The notes below the pieces were generated by a model. That model was not told the origin of the DNA. It was given only the letters and a program-made list of their open reading frames with translations, and did no database searches. This document shows, one piece after another, positions 33,350 to 43,000 of a DNA stretch of 64,000 nt (positions are counted from its first letter, which is position 1; each line of letters opens with the position of its first letter). Source of the DNA: Paenibacillus sp. Soil766 (GTDB taxonomy: Bacteria > Bacillota > Bacilli > Paenibacillales > NBRC-103111); the NCBI RefSeq assembly GCF_001428105.1, contig NZ_LMSJ01000012.1, forward strand, positions 413,124-477,123. Direction: 5' to 3'. The translations under genes were made by a program, and so were the position numbers.

Positions 33350-34447
33350 ATGCTGTATAAGAAGTTAGCAAAGCCGGTTTTATTCCGAATGGATCCGGAA
33401 AAAGCGCATCATTTGACGATTGACGGCCTTAGTGTTGTAGGGAATTTACCAGGTGGAAAGCAATTACTTAAATCCATGTATGGGGTGTCAGATTCACCTC
33501 AATTAACGCAGAATTTATGGGGATTACACTTTGGTAATCCAGTGGGTCTTGCTGCAGGGCTAGATAAAAACGCGAAAGCGGTCAAAGGTTTTTCGCAATT
33601 GGGTTTTGGTTTCATGGAGGTGGGTACGATTACGCCGAAACCACAGTCAGGTAATGAGTTACCACGATTGTTCCGTCTTCCTGAAGATAAAGCACTCATT
33701 AATCGCATGGGTTTCAACAATGTGGGTACAGCTGAAATGGCTCACAACTTGGAAAAAACAGGGAAACGTGCCATTCCAGTTGCCGTCAACATTGGTAAAA
33801 ATAAATCAACGCCAAACGAGCAGGCCGAGGAAGATTATCGTGCTTGTATTGGTGCGTTATATACATACGGAGATTTCTTTGTTGTTAACATAAGCTCACC
33901 AAATACACCTGATTTGCGTAATTTACAACATGGCGATGATTTGAAACGATTGTTGTCTACGGTGCGGGATGAAATGCAAGTGCAGCATAAGAAGCATGGC
34001 GGAGCCGCGAAACCGGTGCTTGTCAAAATTGCTCCAGATCTAACGGATGATGAGCTTGTTCTTACCGTACAGATCATTAAGGAAAGCGGAGTATCTGGGA
34101 TTATCGCAACGAATACCACACTAAGCAGAGAAGGCTTACGACATGCTAATCGTGATCAAGCGGGTGGGTTAAGTGGATTACCATTAACACAGCGCTCAAC
34201 TGATGTTATTCGACGTGTGTATCAATTATCAGAGGGCAAGCTGCCGATTATTGGGGCTGGCGGGATTTTCACTTCGCAAGATGCATATGACAAAATCCGG
34301 GCTGGAGCAAGTCTAGTTGAGGTATATACCGCATTAATTTATGAGGGACCAGGTCTACTTGGGCGTATAAATAAAGGGCTTCAAGAACTGTTAAAGAGGG
34401 ATGGTTTCACACATATTTCCCAGGCAATAGGCGTAGATTCGCACTAA
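33350..34447 (+). CDS. pyrD: Dihydroorotate dehydrogenase, class 2 (quinone-dependent)
   Basis: The 365-residue flavoenzyme oxidises dihydroorotate to orotate in pyrimidine synthesis and passes electrons to quinone at the membrane. The N-terminal MLYKKLAKPVLFRMDPEKAHHL is the membrane-attaching helix found only in class 2. GNPVGLAAGLDKNA, NRMGFNN and NISSPNTPDLR (with the catalytic Ser region) and the late IGAGGIFTSQDAYDKI FMN-phosphate loop are present. Class 1B (PyrD with PyrK) is usual in Bacillus; this lone class 2 gene lies outside a pyr operon. A (p)ppGpp synthetase gene follows after 26 bases. Confidence 0.92.
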   Translation: MLYKKLAKPVLFRMDPEKAHHLTIDGLSVVGNLPGGKQLLKSMYGVSDSPQLTQNLWGLHFGNPVGLAAGLDKNAKAVKGFSQLGFGFMEVGTITPKPQSGNELPRLFRLPEDKALINRMGFNNVGTAEMAHNLEKTGKRAIPVAVNIGKNKSTPNEQAEEDYRACIGALYTYGDFFVVNISSPNTPDLRNLQHGDDLKRLLSTVRDEMQVQHKKHGGAAKPVLVKIAPDLTDDELVLTVQIIKESGVSGIIATNTTLSREGLRHANRDQAGGLSGLPLTQRSTDVIRRVYQLSEGKLPIIGAGGIFTSQDAYDKIRAGASLVEVYTALIYEGPGLLGRINKGLQELLKRDGFTHISQAIGVDSH

Positions 34448-34473
34448 CTTCATTCAGAATGGAGGATACATGG

Positions 34474-35271
34474 ATGGATGGACGAGACTGGAAGAAGTTT
34501 CTACTGCCTTATGAACAAGCGGTAGAGGAATTGAAAGTAAAGTTCAAAACATTACGTGGCGAACTTAAAAGTCGTGAAGAGTACGCACCGATCGAATTCG
34601 TAACGGGACGCGTTAAGAAAATTTCGAGTGTGCTGGAGAAAGCGAAACGTTTGAGCGTGCCGATGGATCAGTTAGAATCAGGAATTGAAGATATCGCAGG
34701 CATTCGTATTATGTGCCAGTTCGTTGAAGATACAGAAAGTCTGGCTGAGCTAATCCGCAGTAGACAAGATATGAGTGTTGTTTATGAGAAGGATTATATT
34801 ACGAATAAAAAGCCTAGCGGATATCGAAGCTTTCATATTATTATTGAATATCCTGTGCAAACCGCACTTGGCATGAAGAAAATTTTGGCAGAGGTGCAAA
34901 TCAGAACTTTAGCGATGAATTTCTGGGCGACGATTGAGCATTCTTTGAATTATAAATATAAAGAGCAATTACCAGTTGAGGTTCGGGCTCGTTTAAGTAA
35001 AGCTGCAGAAGCTGCGTACCTATTGGATCAAGAAATGTCGAGCATCCGCGGAGAAATCGTTGCTTCCCAACGGATGTTTGAGGATAATTCTAATCTAATT
35101 AATCGTGTACTGAGCAACATTCAAGAATTGTATTTCTATCATCGTGTACGAGAAGCTGCGCAGTTTCAATTGCGTTTCAATGAAATTTGGGAAACAGAAG
35201 AAGGACTTAGTGATTTATCTGCCGATATCGAGGCTGCCATCTCGCGAGCCAAAAAAGGAGAAAATAGCTAA
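34474..35271 (+). CDS. relQ: Small alarmone synthetase (RelQ/YjbM type)
   Basis: The 265-residue protein is a stand-alone RelA/SpoT synthetase domain that makes (p)ppGpp from ATP and GDP or GTP, without hydrolase or regulatory domains. Motifs ARE visible as EDIAGIRIMCQF (about residues 72-83), KKPSGYRSFHIIIEYP (substrate binding and catalysis), AEVQIRTLAMNFWATIEH with the catalytic Glu. A helical tail fits the RelQ tetramer. ATG 34474 has GGAGG 8 bases upstream, better than the ATG at 34459 that overlaps that site. It follows pyrD closely and is 3 bases before the DUF309 gene, so the three may be one operon. Confidence 0.9.
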   Translation: MDGRDWKKFLLPYEQAVEELKVKFKTLRGELKSREEYAPIEFVTGRVKKISSVLEKAKRLSVPMDQLESGIEDIAGIRIMCQFVEDTESLAELIRSRQDMSVVYEKDYITNKKPSGYRSFHIIIEYPVQTALGMKKILAEVQIRTLAMNFWATIEHSLNYKYKEQLPVEVRARLSKAAEAAYLLDQEMSSIRGEIVASQRMFEDNSNLINRVLSNIQELYFYHRVREAAQFQLRFNEIWETEEGLSDLSADIEAAISRAKKGENS

Positions 35272-35274
35272 CCC

Positions 35275-35694
35275 ATGAGCGGATATGACCGATTGTATGT
35301 CGCTTTTCTGTACTATTGGATCGATCAGCGGGATTATTTCGAATGTCATGAAGTGATGGAGGAGCTTTGGCTGGAGGAAGGCCGAAATCCGTTATACCAA
35401 GGTCTGCTGCAAATTGCAGTAGGCCTTTATCATCATGGGAATGGCAATCCGAACGGATCTATTAAACTGTTCAGTGCGGGGTTAGACAAGTTGGTTCCGT
35501 ATCCAGATCATACGTTAGGGATTGATCTAGGTTTATTAGTGAAGGATAGTGAGGTTTATCTGGGGAAGCTGTTGAATTTGAAAGAGGAACCGTTTCTTCC
35601 CTATGATTTGGACATCGTAATTCTTGATCAAGAATTAGTGAGTCTTCTGGATGAGTTAAGATTGAATCCGCCAGCTACGATAGAACATGAGTAA
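35275..35694 (+). CDS. DUF309-family protein
   Basis: The 139-residue helical protein has the DUF309 motif YFECHEVMEELWLEEG near residues 21-36 and QGLLQIAVGLYHH near 43-55. The conserved His and Glu could bind a metal, but no function is established. It begins 3 bases after relQ and is probably translationally coupled to it. Confidence 0.82.
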   Translation: MSGYDRLYVAFLYYWIDQRDYFECHEVMEELWLEEGRNPLYQGLLQIAVGLYHHGNGNPNGSIKLFSAGLDKLVPYPDHTLGIDLGLLVKDSEVYLGKLLNLKEEPFLPYDLDIVILDQELVSLLDELRLNPPATIEHE

Positions 35695-35700
35695 TATGAG

Positions 35701-35737
35701 AAAAGGACTTCTCACCAAGTGGTGAAGAAGTCCTTTT
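35701..35737. terminator. Terminator after the DUF309 gene
   Basis: AAAAGGACTTCT-CACC and GGTG-AAGAAGTCCTTTT form a 16-pair stem with minimal loop; it can serve the convergent thioredoxin-like gene too. Confidence 0.88.
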
Positions 35738-35766
35738 GTAAGTTCACATGTAATTGATTAATGGCA

Positions 35767-36276
35767 TTAACCTTTATACTTATTGAAAAAAGCTTTGAAC
35801 ACTTCAGGTGTATTGCCTGCTGTAGATCCAGCTTCTGGAACTCCACCAACAATGCGATCTACTTCTACGCCGTTTTTGTAATAAACTAAAGTAGGTGTGG
35901 ATTCGATCTTGTACTTGTTCCAGCCTTCTTTGAACTCTTCCAAATTATATTGCTTCACATCTAGATTTAGTTCTTTCTGTAGCGGAACTAGAACGGGTGT
36001 TGTCACTTTGCAATGTGGGCAAGTTGACGCATAATAGTATTGGAAGAATGTTTCTTTGTTCTTCAACTTGGCATCTAGATCAGCAGGTAAAATTAAGTTC
36101 TGATAGTTCGGATCGTTTAACTGTTTCACAGTCTCTGGGTTGAGCTTAGATGCGGCAACTCCATAGGGATTACCAGCGTTCGCTTTATCCGAAGATTTGG
36201 TAGATTGCTGATTTACAAAGTATAAACCACCGAATAAAATAACAACTATGCCTAAATAAATAAGCAACTTCTTCAT
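35767..36276 (-). CDS. Membrane-anchored thioredoxin-family protein
   Basis: The 169-residue protein has one N-terminal membrane anchor (LLIYLGIVVILFGGLYFV) and an extracytoplasmic thioredoxin domain with the active site STCPHCKVTTP at about residues 83-93 and the loop ESTPTLVYYKNG. The CPHC centre is typical of DsbA-like oxidases, which suggests disulfide exchange outside the membrane. AAGAGGTG precedes the ATG at 36276. It is the second extracytoplasmic thiol protein in the window after the one at 14905. Confidence 0.82.
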   Translation of the reverse strand: MKKLLIYLGIVVILFGGLYFVNQQSTKSSDKANAGNPYGVAASKLNPETVKQLNDPNYQNLILPADLDAKLKNKETFFQYYYASTCPHCKVTTPVLVPLQKELNLDVKQYNLEEFKEGWNKYKIESTPTLVYYKNGVEVDRIVGGVPEAGSTAGNTPEVFKAFFNKYKG

Positions 36277-36459
36277 GTATGCACCTCTTTATAATGTGTA
36301 CTTTCTACTATCTTCTATAAAAAGTATAGCATATCCTGTCCAAAATCGGAATAATATTGGCTGTTTCGTGACAACTCAGCTATAATACCGTTACACCGTA
36401 CATGGAAATAACAAAAGGTCTGAACATATGGGATTTTATATAGAAAGCGAAGATGTCGA

Positions 36460-38043
36460 ATGGCGAAGCAGCTACCTCCCCTTTTTAGGGAGAAAATGAT
36501 TGATTTACTGGGTATAGAGGAGTTTGAGCATTTTCTTGCTTCCTATGAAGAACCGAGAGTTTATGGATTACGAGTTAACACAGGGAAAGTAGAACGATCT
36601 GAATTTTTGGAAGAAAGTCCATTTCAACTGACCGCTGTACCTTGGGTACCTGAGGGGTTTTATTATGAAGAGGGTGAACGTCCAGGTAAGCATCCCTATT
36701 ATCATGCTGGGCTTTACTATATCCAAGAGCCGAGTGCAATGGCACCGGTGGAATTGCTTAGGATAAAACCAGGGGAGAAGGTCCTGGATTTGTGCGCAGC
36801 GCCTGGCGGGAAATCGACGCAAATCGCCGCGAAGCTGCAAGGTGTAGGTGTGTTGGTTGTTAACGATATCCATTCAGATCGGGTCAAAGCTTTGGTTAAA
36901 AATCTAGAGCTGCTCGGCGTGCGCAATGCCGTTGTGTTGAATGAAAAGCCAGAACGGATGTTGACGGCTTTTGAAGGCTATTTTGATAAAATCTTAATCG
37001 ATGCGCCTTGTTCAGGTGAAGGCATGTTCCGCAAGGAAGAAGAGATGATGGGACAGTGGGAGCGTCATTCTGTACAGGAATTTGCTGCGATGCAGCGAGA
37101 ATTGTTGGGACAAGCGGCTGTTATGTTGGCGCCTGGCGGAAGAATCGTGTACTCGACCTGTACGTTCTCACCGGAGGAGAATGAGGCTCAGATTGCTGAG
37201 TTTCTGGACAAGTATCCTGCGTTTGATGTTGTGCCTATTGAGGGATTCAGTCCTGGCCGGCCGGCTTGGTTAAGAGAACCGTGGTGTGAGGCGGATGCTT
37301 ATTCGGAAAAGGCAAAAGCTGCAGTTGCAGGGACGGCGAGGTTGTGGCCGCATAAGTTGCGGGGTGAGGGGCATTTTTTGGCGGTTTTGGGGTTGGGTGA
37401 AGGATTGGGTGCGGGGGAAAGGGACAGAGCAGGTTCGAGTGCGGGGGAAGGAGAAAGAGCGGAAAGCTCGAGAGCGAGTGCGGGGGCAAGTGCAAGTGCG
37501 GGGGCTGCCGACTTTGTGGCGGCAGCGGGGAAGCGTAGCAGCCGTCAGGCGCTACGCGGGAAGGGCCGTGCAGAGGCGCCGCCTAGCACGGGGGTGAGCT
37601 TGGAGCCGCTGGAGGCGTTCTCCGGTGAGCTGCTGCGCAGCGAGCCTTTCGCCCTGAGGCGGCTAGTCTGTTACGGCGAGCACGCGTATGCGTCGCCGGC
37701 GGGCTTGCCCGAGCTGCACGGACTGAAAGTCGTGCGGCCGGGCTGGTACATCGGCGCGCTGCACCGCGGCCGATTTGAGCCGTCCCATGCGCTAGCCATG
37801 GGACTGCGTTTGCGCGAAGCCAAGCGAGCGCTGAGCTTGGCTTCGCGCGACGAGCGAGCCCTTCGGTACTTGAAGGGCGAGACGCTCGAAGTCGCGGAGA
37901 GCGAGATACTCCGCGATCCGGAAGAGACCAAGGCAGCCAAAGGCTACTGCCTAGTCTGCATTGACGACCATCCCGTCGGCTGGGGCAAATGGCTCGACGG
38001 GATGCTGAAGAACGAATATCCGCCCGGCTGGAGGTGGACCTAA
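36460..38043 (+). CDS. rsmF: RsmF/NOL1-NOP2-sun-type RNA (cytosine-C5) methyltransferase
   Basis: The 527-residue enzyme methylates a cytosine of 16S rRNA or tRNA with S-adenosylmethionine. The N-terminal region includes YGLRVNT, then the SAM site LDLCAAPGGKSTQIA (about 109-123), DAPCSGEGMFRK with the releasing cysteine (about 180-191) and YSTCTFSPEENEAQ with the catalytic cysteine (about 231-244). The C-terminal region (about 385-525) is the family's RNA-binding tail (LRYLKGETLEV, VGWGKWLDGMLKNEYPPGWR). Between them lies a Gly/Ala/Ser/Glu-rich spacer (about 305-370) not expected in the family. From about 37380 to 38000 the DNA is far richer in G+C than the first half of the gene. Confidence 0.87.
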   Translation: MAKQLPPLFREKMIDLLGIEEFEHFLASYEEPRVYGLRVNTGKVERSEFLEESPFQLTAVPWVPEGFYYEEGERPGKHPYYHAGLYYIQEPSAMAPVELLRIKPGEKVLDLCAAPGGKSTQIAAKLQGVGVLVVNDIHSDRVKALVKNLELLGVRNAVVLNEKPERMLTAFEGYFDKILIDAPCSGEGMFRKEEEMMGQWERHSVQEFAAMQRELLGQAAVMLAPGGRIVYSTCTFSPEENEAQIAEFLDKYPAFDVVPIEGFSPGRPAWLREPWCEADAYSEKAKAAVAGTARLWPHKLRGEGHFLAVLGLGEGLGAGERDRAGSSAGEGERAESSRASAGASASAGAADFVAAAGKRSSRQALRGKGRAEAPPSTGVSLEPLEAFSGELLRSEPFALRRLVCYGEHAYASPAGLPELHGLKVVRPGWYIGALHRGRFEPSHALAMGLRLREAKRALSLASRDERALRYLKGETLEVAESEILRDPEETKAAKGYCLVCIDDHPVGWGKWLDGMLKNEYPPGWRWT

Positions 38044-38048
38044 CGGTC

Positions 38049-38801
38049 ATGAAACAAACACAACGACTCGATAAAATACTCGCCCATGTAGGCGTTGGCA
38101 CACGTTCTGAACTTAAACGTCTGGCCAAAGAAGGTGCCATTTACGTCAATGGTGTAAAGGTCAAAGACAGCGGCATGCAAGTAAATCCAGATAAGGACAC
38201 GATTACCGTGAATGGAGAAGCCGTCACTTACCGCGAGTTCGTTTATCTGATGATGAACAAACCGCAAGGGGTTGTCTCCGCAACCGAAGATAATCGAGAT
38301 CGCACGGTAGTTGATCTTTTGGACGAGGCGTACGATCCGTTCGAAGTTTTCCCTGTAGGCCGATTAGATAAGGATACAGAAGGTTTTCTTTTGCTCACAA
38401 ATGATGGGAAATTAGCACACAACTTGTTATCACCTCGCAAACACGTTCCGAAAACCTACTACGCCAAAGTAGAGTGGGCAGTGACCGAAGCTGATCGGGA
38501 CGCATTTAGTAAAGGCGTGACCTTGGATGATGGCTACGAAACGTTGCCTGGTGATCTGACAATTTTACAGACTGGTGATGAGGCTGCGGGAATCCCTTCC
38601 GAAATCGAATTAACGATTATGGAAGGCAAATTTCATCAAGTGAAACGCATGTTCCAAGCCGTTGGCAAGCAAGTTGTTTTTCTTAAAAGAATTTCGATGG
38701 GCCCGCTGGCTCTAGATCCAGATTTGGCTTTAGGTCAAGTTAGAGAATTAAGTTCAGAAGAACTCAACGCATTACGGAATGCTAACGAGAATCAAAATTA
38801 A
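38049..38801 (+). CDS. rRNA pseudouridine synthase, RsuA family
   Basis: The 250-residue enzyme has an N-terminal S4 RNA-binding domain (about 5-60; RLDKILAHVGVGTRSE) and the RsuA catalytic core with VGRLDKDTEGFLLLTNDG at about residues 100-117, where the Asp is the nucleophile, and EGKFHQVKRMF near 195. It isomerises a uridine in 16S or 23S rRNA. Start ATG 38049 follows the stop of the methyltransferase by five bases; GGAGGTGG at 38030-38037 serves as the ribosome site, and a GTG at 38034 is a possible alternative. Two rRNA-modifying enzymes are thus joined. Confidence 0.88.
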   Translation: MKQTQRLDKILAHVGVGTRSELKRLAKEGAIYVNGVKVKDSGMQVNPDKDTITVNGEAVTYREFVYLMMNKPQGVVSATEDNRDRTVVDLLDEAYDPFEVFPVGRLDKDTEGFLLLTNDGKLAHNLLSPRKHVPKTYYAKVEWAVTEADRDAFSKGVTLDDGYETLPGDLTILQTGDEAAGIPSEIELTIMEGKFHQVKRMFQAVGKQVVFLKRISMGPLALDPDLALGQVRELSSEELNALRNANENQN

Positions 38802-38872
38802 CTATACAAAAATACTAGAATATGGTATTTTCTTGGTAATGGAATTTATTTGTGCGGAAGAACCGCTCGGAT

Positions 38873-38891
38873 ATTGCTCAAATTGAGCGAT
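38873..38891. promoter_or_regulatory. Palindrome upstream of the SLH-protein gene
   Basis: ATTGCTCA-AAT-TGAGCGAT is an inverted repeat with seven of eight pairs, in the 212-base gap before the SLH gene; a GCGG-AAGAA-CCGC hairpin lies just upstream (38854-38866 region). No T run follows, so an operator or leader structure is more likely than a terminator. No riboswitch consensus was recognised. Confidence 0.35.
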
Positions 38892-39013
38892 GTTTGGGTG
38901 GTTTTTGCTGTTTATAGTGATAATAGGTAGACATTTACAAATATGAAATGAGATACTACCAATAATTGGTTTTTTTGAAAATTTCAATGATATAGAAAAA
39001 GGGGAGAATTATT

Positions 39014-40066
39014 ATGAAAAAAGCTTTGTTTTTAGCCTCGATTATCTTAGTAGTGACCGTTTGTCAATCCATGACAACATCTGCGGATTCACCGATAAGT
39101 AATAGTTTGAAGGACATTTCAAGTCATTGGGCTAGAGCATCTATTGAAGGTGCTGTGAAGAGTGGTTACGTGGATGGATACGAAGATGGAAGCTTTAAAC
39201 CAGATAGCGAGATATCGAGGGCGGAGTTTGTGAAGCTTGTTGCTGCTGCAACAAAAAGTAAATCCATCGCAACAGTTGAAGGTGATAATTGGTATAAGCC
39301 ATATATAAAAGAGCTTCAGGATCAAGGAGTGCTTAGCCAGAGTTTTTATTCTGACGATATGATGGTTCCCATTACTAGAGGCGAGATGGCCGTGATTGCT
39401 ACTAAGTCCGTGGATAAAGCATCAAACGGTAACTTTGTAGATGCAACTAAGTTAGGATTAATTCATGGATTAAGTGGGGGAGAATTAGCACCAGATGGAA
39501 AGACAACACGCGCGCAGGCTGTGACCGTTATCGAGCGTATTCTAGCAGCCAAACGTGGGGAGAAGTTGCCTGTTGATAAGTATGCTATGAGTAAAGCTGA
39601 AATCGAAGCAACGGGTAGTAATGTAGGAACAATGCTTGGCTTGAAGCCGAAGGAAATTGGAACTGTCTGGACTTATGGAACTGGCGTGACGGTGAAATTG
39701 AATCAGTTGATTATTGCCGATCCATCCGATCCGGAAGATCCTTTTATGCCGTTGATCGATATGGAGACCTTTGACGAAACTTTAGACAAAACAAAGAATA
39801 CTGTGGTTCTAGCAAACTTCACAGTTACTGTTGATCAGTCTGGAGTTGATCAAAATGTTAGTTTATTTCCTGAGCAAGTACTTACTTTGTTAGATCAGAC
39901 TGGTGCGTTTCTTCTTAAGGATGCAGTACAACTCAAACGTTGGATTAGATTTGATAAACCGAAAATTCAAACAGGTTTTGTTGCATATGCTGGAAAGAGG
40001 AATCTAGTATCCCGGGAATTTGGTTTTGATATACTTGGTGAGCATATCAAGCTCGCAACCAAATAA
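39014..40066 (+). CDS. SLH-domain surface protein
   Basis: The 350-residue exported protein has a signal peptide (about 1-24) followed by three S-layer homology repeats, two clear (about 33-75 with SGYVDGYEDGSFKPDSEISRAEF, and about 88-130) and one weaker (about 138-175). SLH repeats anchor proteins to pyruvylated cell-wall polymers. The C-terminal half (about 195-350) is not recognised; it contains TVWTYGTGVTVKLN and a predicted beta-rich domain. AAAAAGGGGAG precedes the ATG. It lies 15 bases before the 2169-residue protein gene and probably shares its transcript, which suggests that it anchors or partners that protein at the wall. Confidence 0.82.
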   Translation: MKKALFLASIILVVTVCQSMTTSADSPISNSLKDISSHWARASIEGAVKSGYVDGYEDGSFKPDSEISRAEFVKLVAAATKSKSIATVEGDNWYKPYIKELQDQGVLSQSFYSDDMMVPITRGEMAVIATKSVDKASNGNFVDATKLGLIHGLSGGELAPDGKTTRAQAVTVIERILAAKRGEKLPVDKYAMSKAEIEATGSNVGTMLGLKPKEIGTVWTYGTGVTVKLNQLIIADPSDPEDPFMPLIDMETFDETLDKTKNTVVLANFTVTVDQSGVDQNVSLFPEQVLTLLDQTGAFLLKDAVQLKRWIRFDKPKIQTGFVAYAGKRNLVSREFGFDILGEHIKLATK

Positions 40067-40081
40067 AGGGAGCACTGTCTT

Positions 40082-43000
40082 ATGAAACATTTTATTAGTC
40101 GTGTCATGTTCTTATTGCTAATTTTTGATTTAATGTTCCCACTTCTAAATCTTAATGAGGCACAAGCTGCAAGTAACAAAACGCTGCATTACAACTTTGA
40201 GTTGGGCATTTACTCTGAATCAACAAATATAAACGCACAATACTCGGCATCAGATAAAAAAAGCTTTGACAAAGATATAAGCTCTTTTGTATCTGGAACT
40301 ATTACGAGTGTAACCTTAAAGAGTAATGGAGTAGATCGTTCTTCTAAGGTTTCCTTTGATGGAAGTATAATTAAAGTTGCTGCATTAGAAGGTACAAAAA
40401 TGATAGTTCACGGAAAATCTGAAACGAAACCTATGCATCAAATTTATCGTCAACCACCGGGGAAGATATGGGAGCATAAGGGTGAAAAAAACCCTTACCC
40501 AGTAGAGTTTACGGGGGCTTCTGGAACACCATCTGAATACCCTGGACTAATACCTATTTTTGGTAAGAAGCGTTATGCTGGACCAGACTTTGATTACAGA
40601 GTTCCAAGTAATTTTGGACCAGACTTGCGTTATTCGTGTAATTCACCTCTGTATTTGGAAGATGGCGAACCAGGTCATGAAGCTAGTGGAGATTTTGTTT
40701 ACGATTGCGATAGGGATGGTTATGCGGTTACTACCGCATATGAGGTGGATAGACCAAACTTTTGGTTTAATGATCCTACAGACGCAAATGTACTCGGAAC
40801 AGATGCAACCATAAAAGACGGAGACAAACTGGTACAAAGTTCAATAGAAATGTATGACGCTGAGAAATTCAACTCAAGTTATGGTGCTGAGCCTTTTTCG
40901 GTTGGTAAAGGTAATATCGCTGGTCAGGGTATGATACGTACTATGATGTTGCTAGGTGAAAGAAAATCCAATGGTGGAAATGTTCCCAATGGACAAATAA
41001 TTGATGAGACTGACAACGGCCCCTATGGTCTACTCCGCAACTATCAAATGTACGCCATTGGCCTTTGGAAAGGTGATACCTACAAATACCAAATGTCCAT
41101 CGAGGTGACCTACACACCACCAGTTCAAGCCGATCTAACTTATATTTCAATCGATGCAGGATCTTGTGTACAAACAGGTGCAAGTACGCTCATAACGATT
41201 AAATTTCAAAATATTGGTATTGCAATTCCTAATGGTACAACCTTCAATGTTACATTGTCAGCAGACGGAGTAGTCTTTAAAACATATACTTACTCATCTG
41301 GTTTGGGCAGCACACCTATAACGGAAACTGTCAATTACACCTTTACCAGTTCCAAAAGTATTACACTGGCTGTTGATTCGAATAACGCCATTAGTGAGGC
41401 CAGCGAGTCTAATAACTTGACCACAAAAAATGTATCTCCTGTTGCGAGCTGTGGACATACAGGTGGAAATTTAACCGGAACTGTAAGTATGGACAAAGCA
41501 TACATTCCTTGGAAGTCAGACAACCTTGCAATTGTCAAAGTTAATGACTCGGATCCAAGTTGCAAGGCTTCCAAGTTTAATGTTTCTTTTGAAGATAGCC
41601 GAGGTAACAGTTACAAAAGTCCCGACATGTCATTTAACGGGATTGTAGATGGAAAACTGGAAGGTACGACCATGTTCTTCTACATTGGTCCTAATTATCT
41701 TGGAGGTATTGGATCGGGGAATATCTCAGTCTCTGCAGATGTCCTAGACACTTGTGGCAGTTGGAGTTCAATCGGTAACACGAATTTTACAATCGGGAAT
41801 CCACCACCAGTTCAACCACCTAATATTCAATTTGCTTGGTTTAAAAATGACTACAGCACTCAGATTACGAAGGCAATCGTAGGAGATAACGTTGCACTCA
41901 AAATAACCAAAGCCGAAGATATACAAAACTACAGCTTTAGTTACGAGTGGGACTTTACTGTAGATACACCTTGGATCGCGGGTATACCCGCGAGAAAGAG
42001 TCTCGTATCGCCAATCAGATTCAACCAACTTAATGGCATATTGGCCGATGAGGTTGGGGAGCACACCGTATGTATTAAAGCAGCAAACAGCCAACGAAGT
42101 GCAACCTACTGTGAAAGCTTACAAGTTATCCCTCCTAATCCCATACCAATTATTACTGGTGGTCCTACAGTAAAAGAAAATAGGATACTCACACCAGCGT
42201 TGGATGTAAGTAGTTCTTACTCACCTGTTGAAGGTAGAACAGTAGATCACACCAAGGATGAAAAAACAGGGCTTTGGGCTACAAGTTATAGCACTCCTGG
42301 AGAGTACGATTTATCTCTGCATGTGTATGACAACACCGGATTAAAGTCATTACAGCCAGCTACACATCATCTAACAGTGACGCCTGATTATCCGCCAATT
42401 GTTACACTTGAAAAACCTATTGCCACCGTGAGAAACACGGATTACACCATGCGCAATACATCTTACTCTCCAGATGGTGACAATGTAGTTATCTTTAGGG
42501 TTCGACAGGGTTATGACGCGGCTAATAATGGTGTTTGTACTGGCTACGCAGACGTGTCCAACGATGCAAATAACTTCATCTTCACACCTACAAAAGTTGG
42601 TACCTACTGCTTCCAAACATACGCTGAGGAAGACTACGGAAAGAATGCCGCTAGCGTGTTCACTGTAGAGGTGGTTGATGATGCACCTGACGCATCATTT
42701 ACTGTAAAGGGGAAGAATACCACACCTGTTATTCCAGATGTTACGGTATTAAAACCATTGGATTTGGCAAAGAGTGCTTCTTCCACGTTAGATCAAGCAT
42801 CCGTTCCTAATATGTACAGGCTCAACTCGGTTGGTAATCTTCTCGCATTACCTGCCAGTCGGTGTACCTTTGCTACGGTTGGGTTTACCGCAGAGTGCGG
42901 AACCAATGATTTCTATAAATACTCTTATCAAACAATTGAAGAGGTGTCGCCAACTTACAGCGTAGTTAGCTCAATTGCGATTCCACCAAATCCTAGTTAT

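Noticed and set aside
37247..38140. Overlapping open frames in the GC-rich half of the RsmF-type gene, and a possible frameshift there
   Set aside because: The main frame stays open and resumes with family-typical C-terminal sequence, so neither extra genes nor a frameshift is needed.
38802..39013. Cyclic-di-GMP or cyclic-di-AMP riboswitch before the surface operon
   Set aside because: Only small hairpins were seen; none of the conserved riboswitch core sequences could be found.
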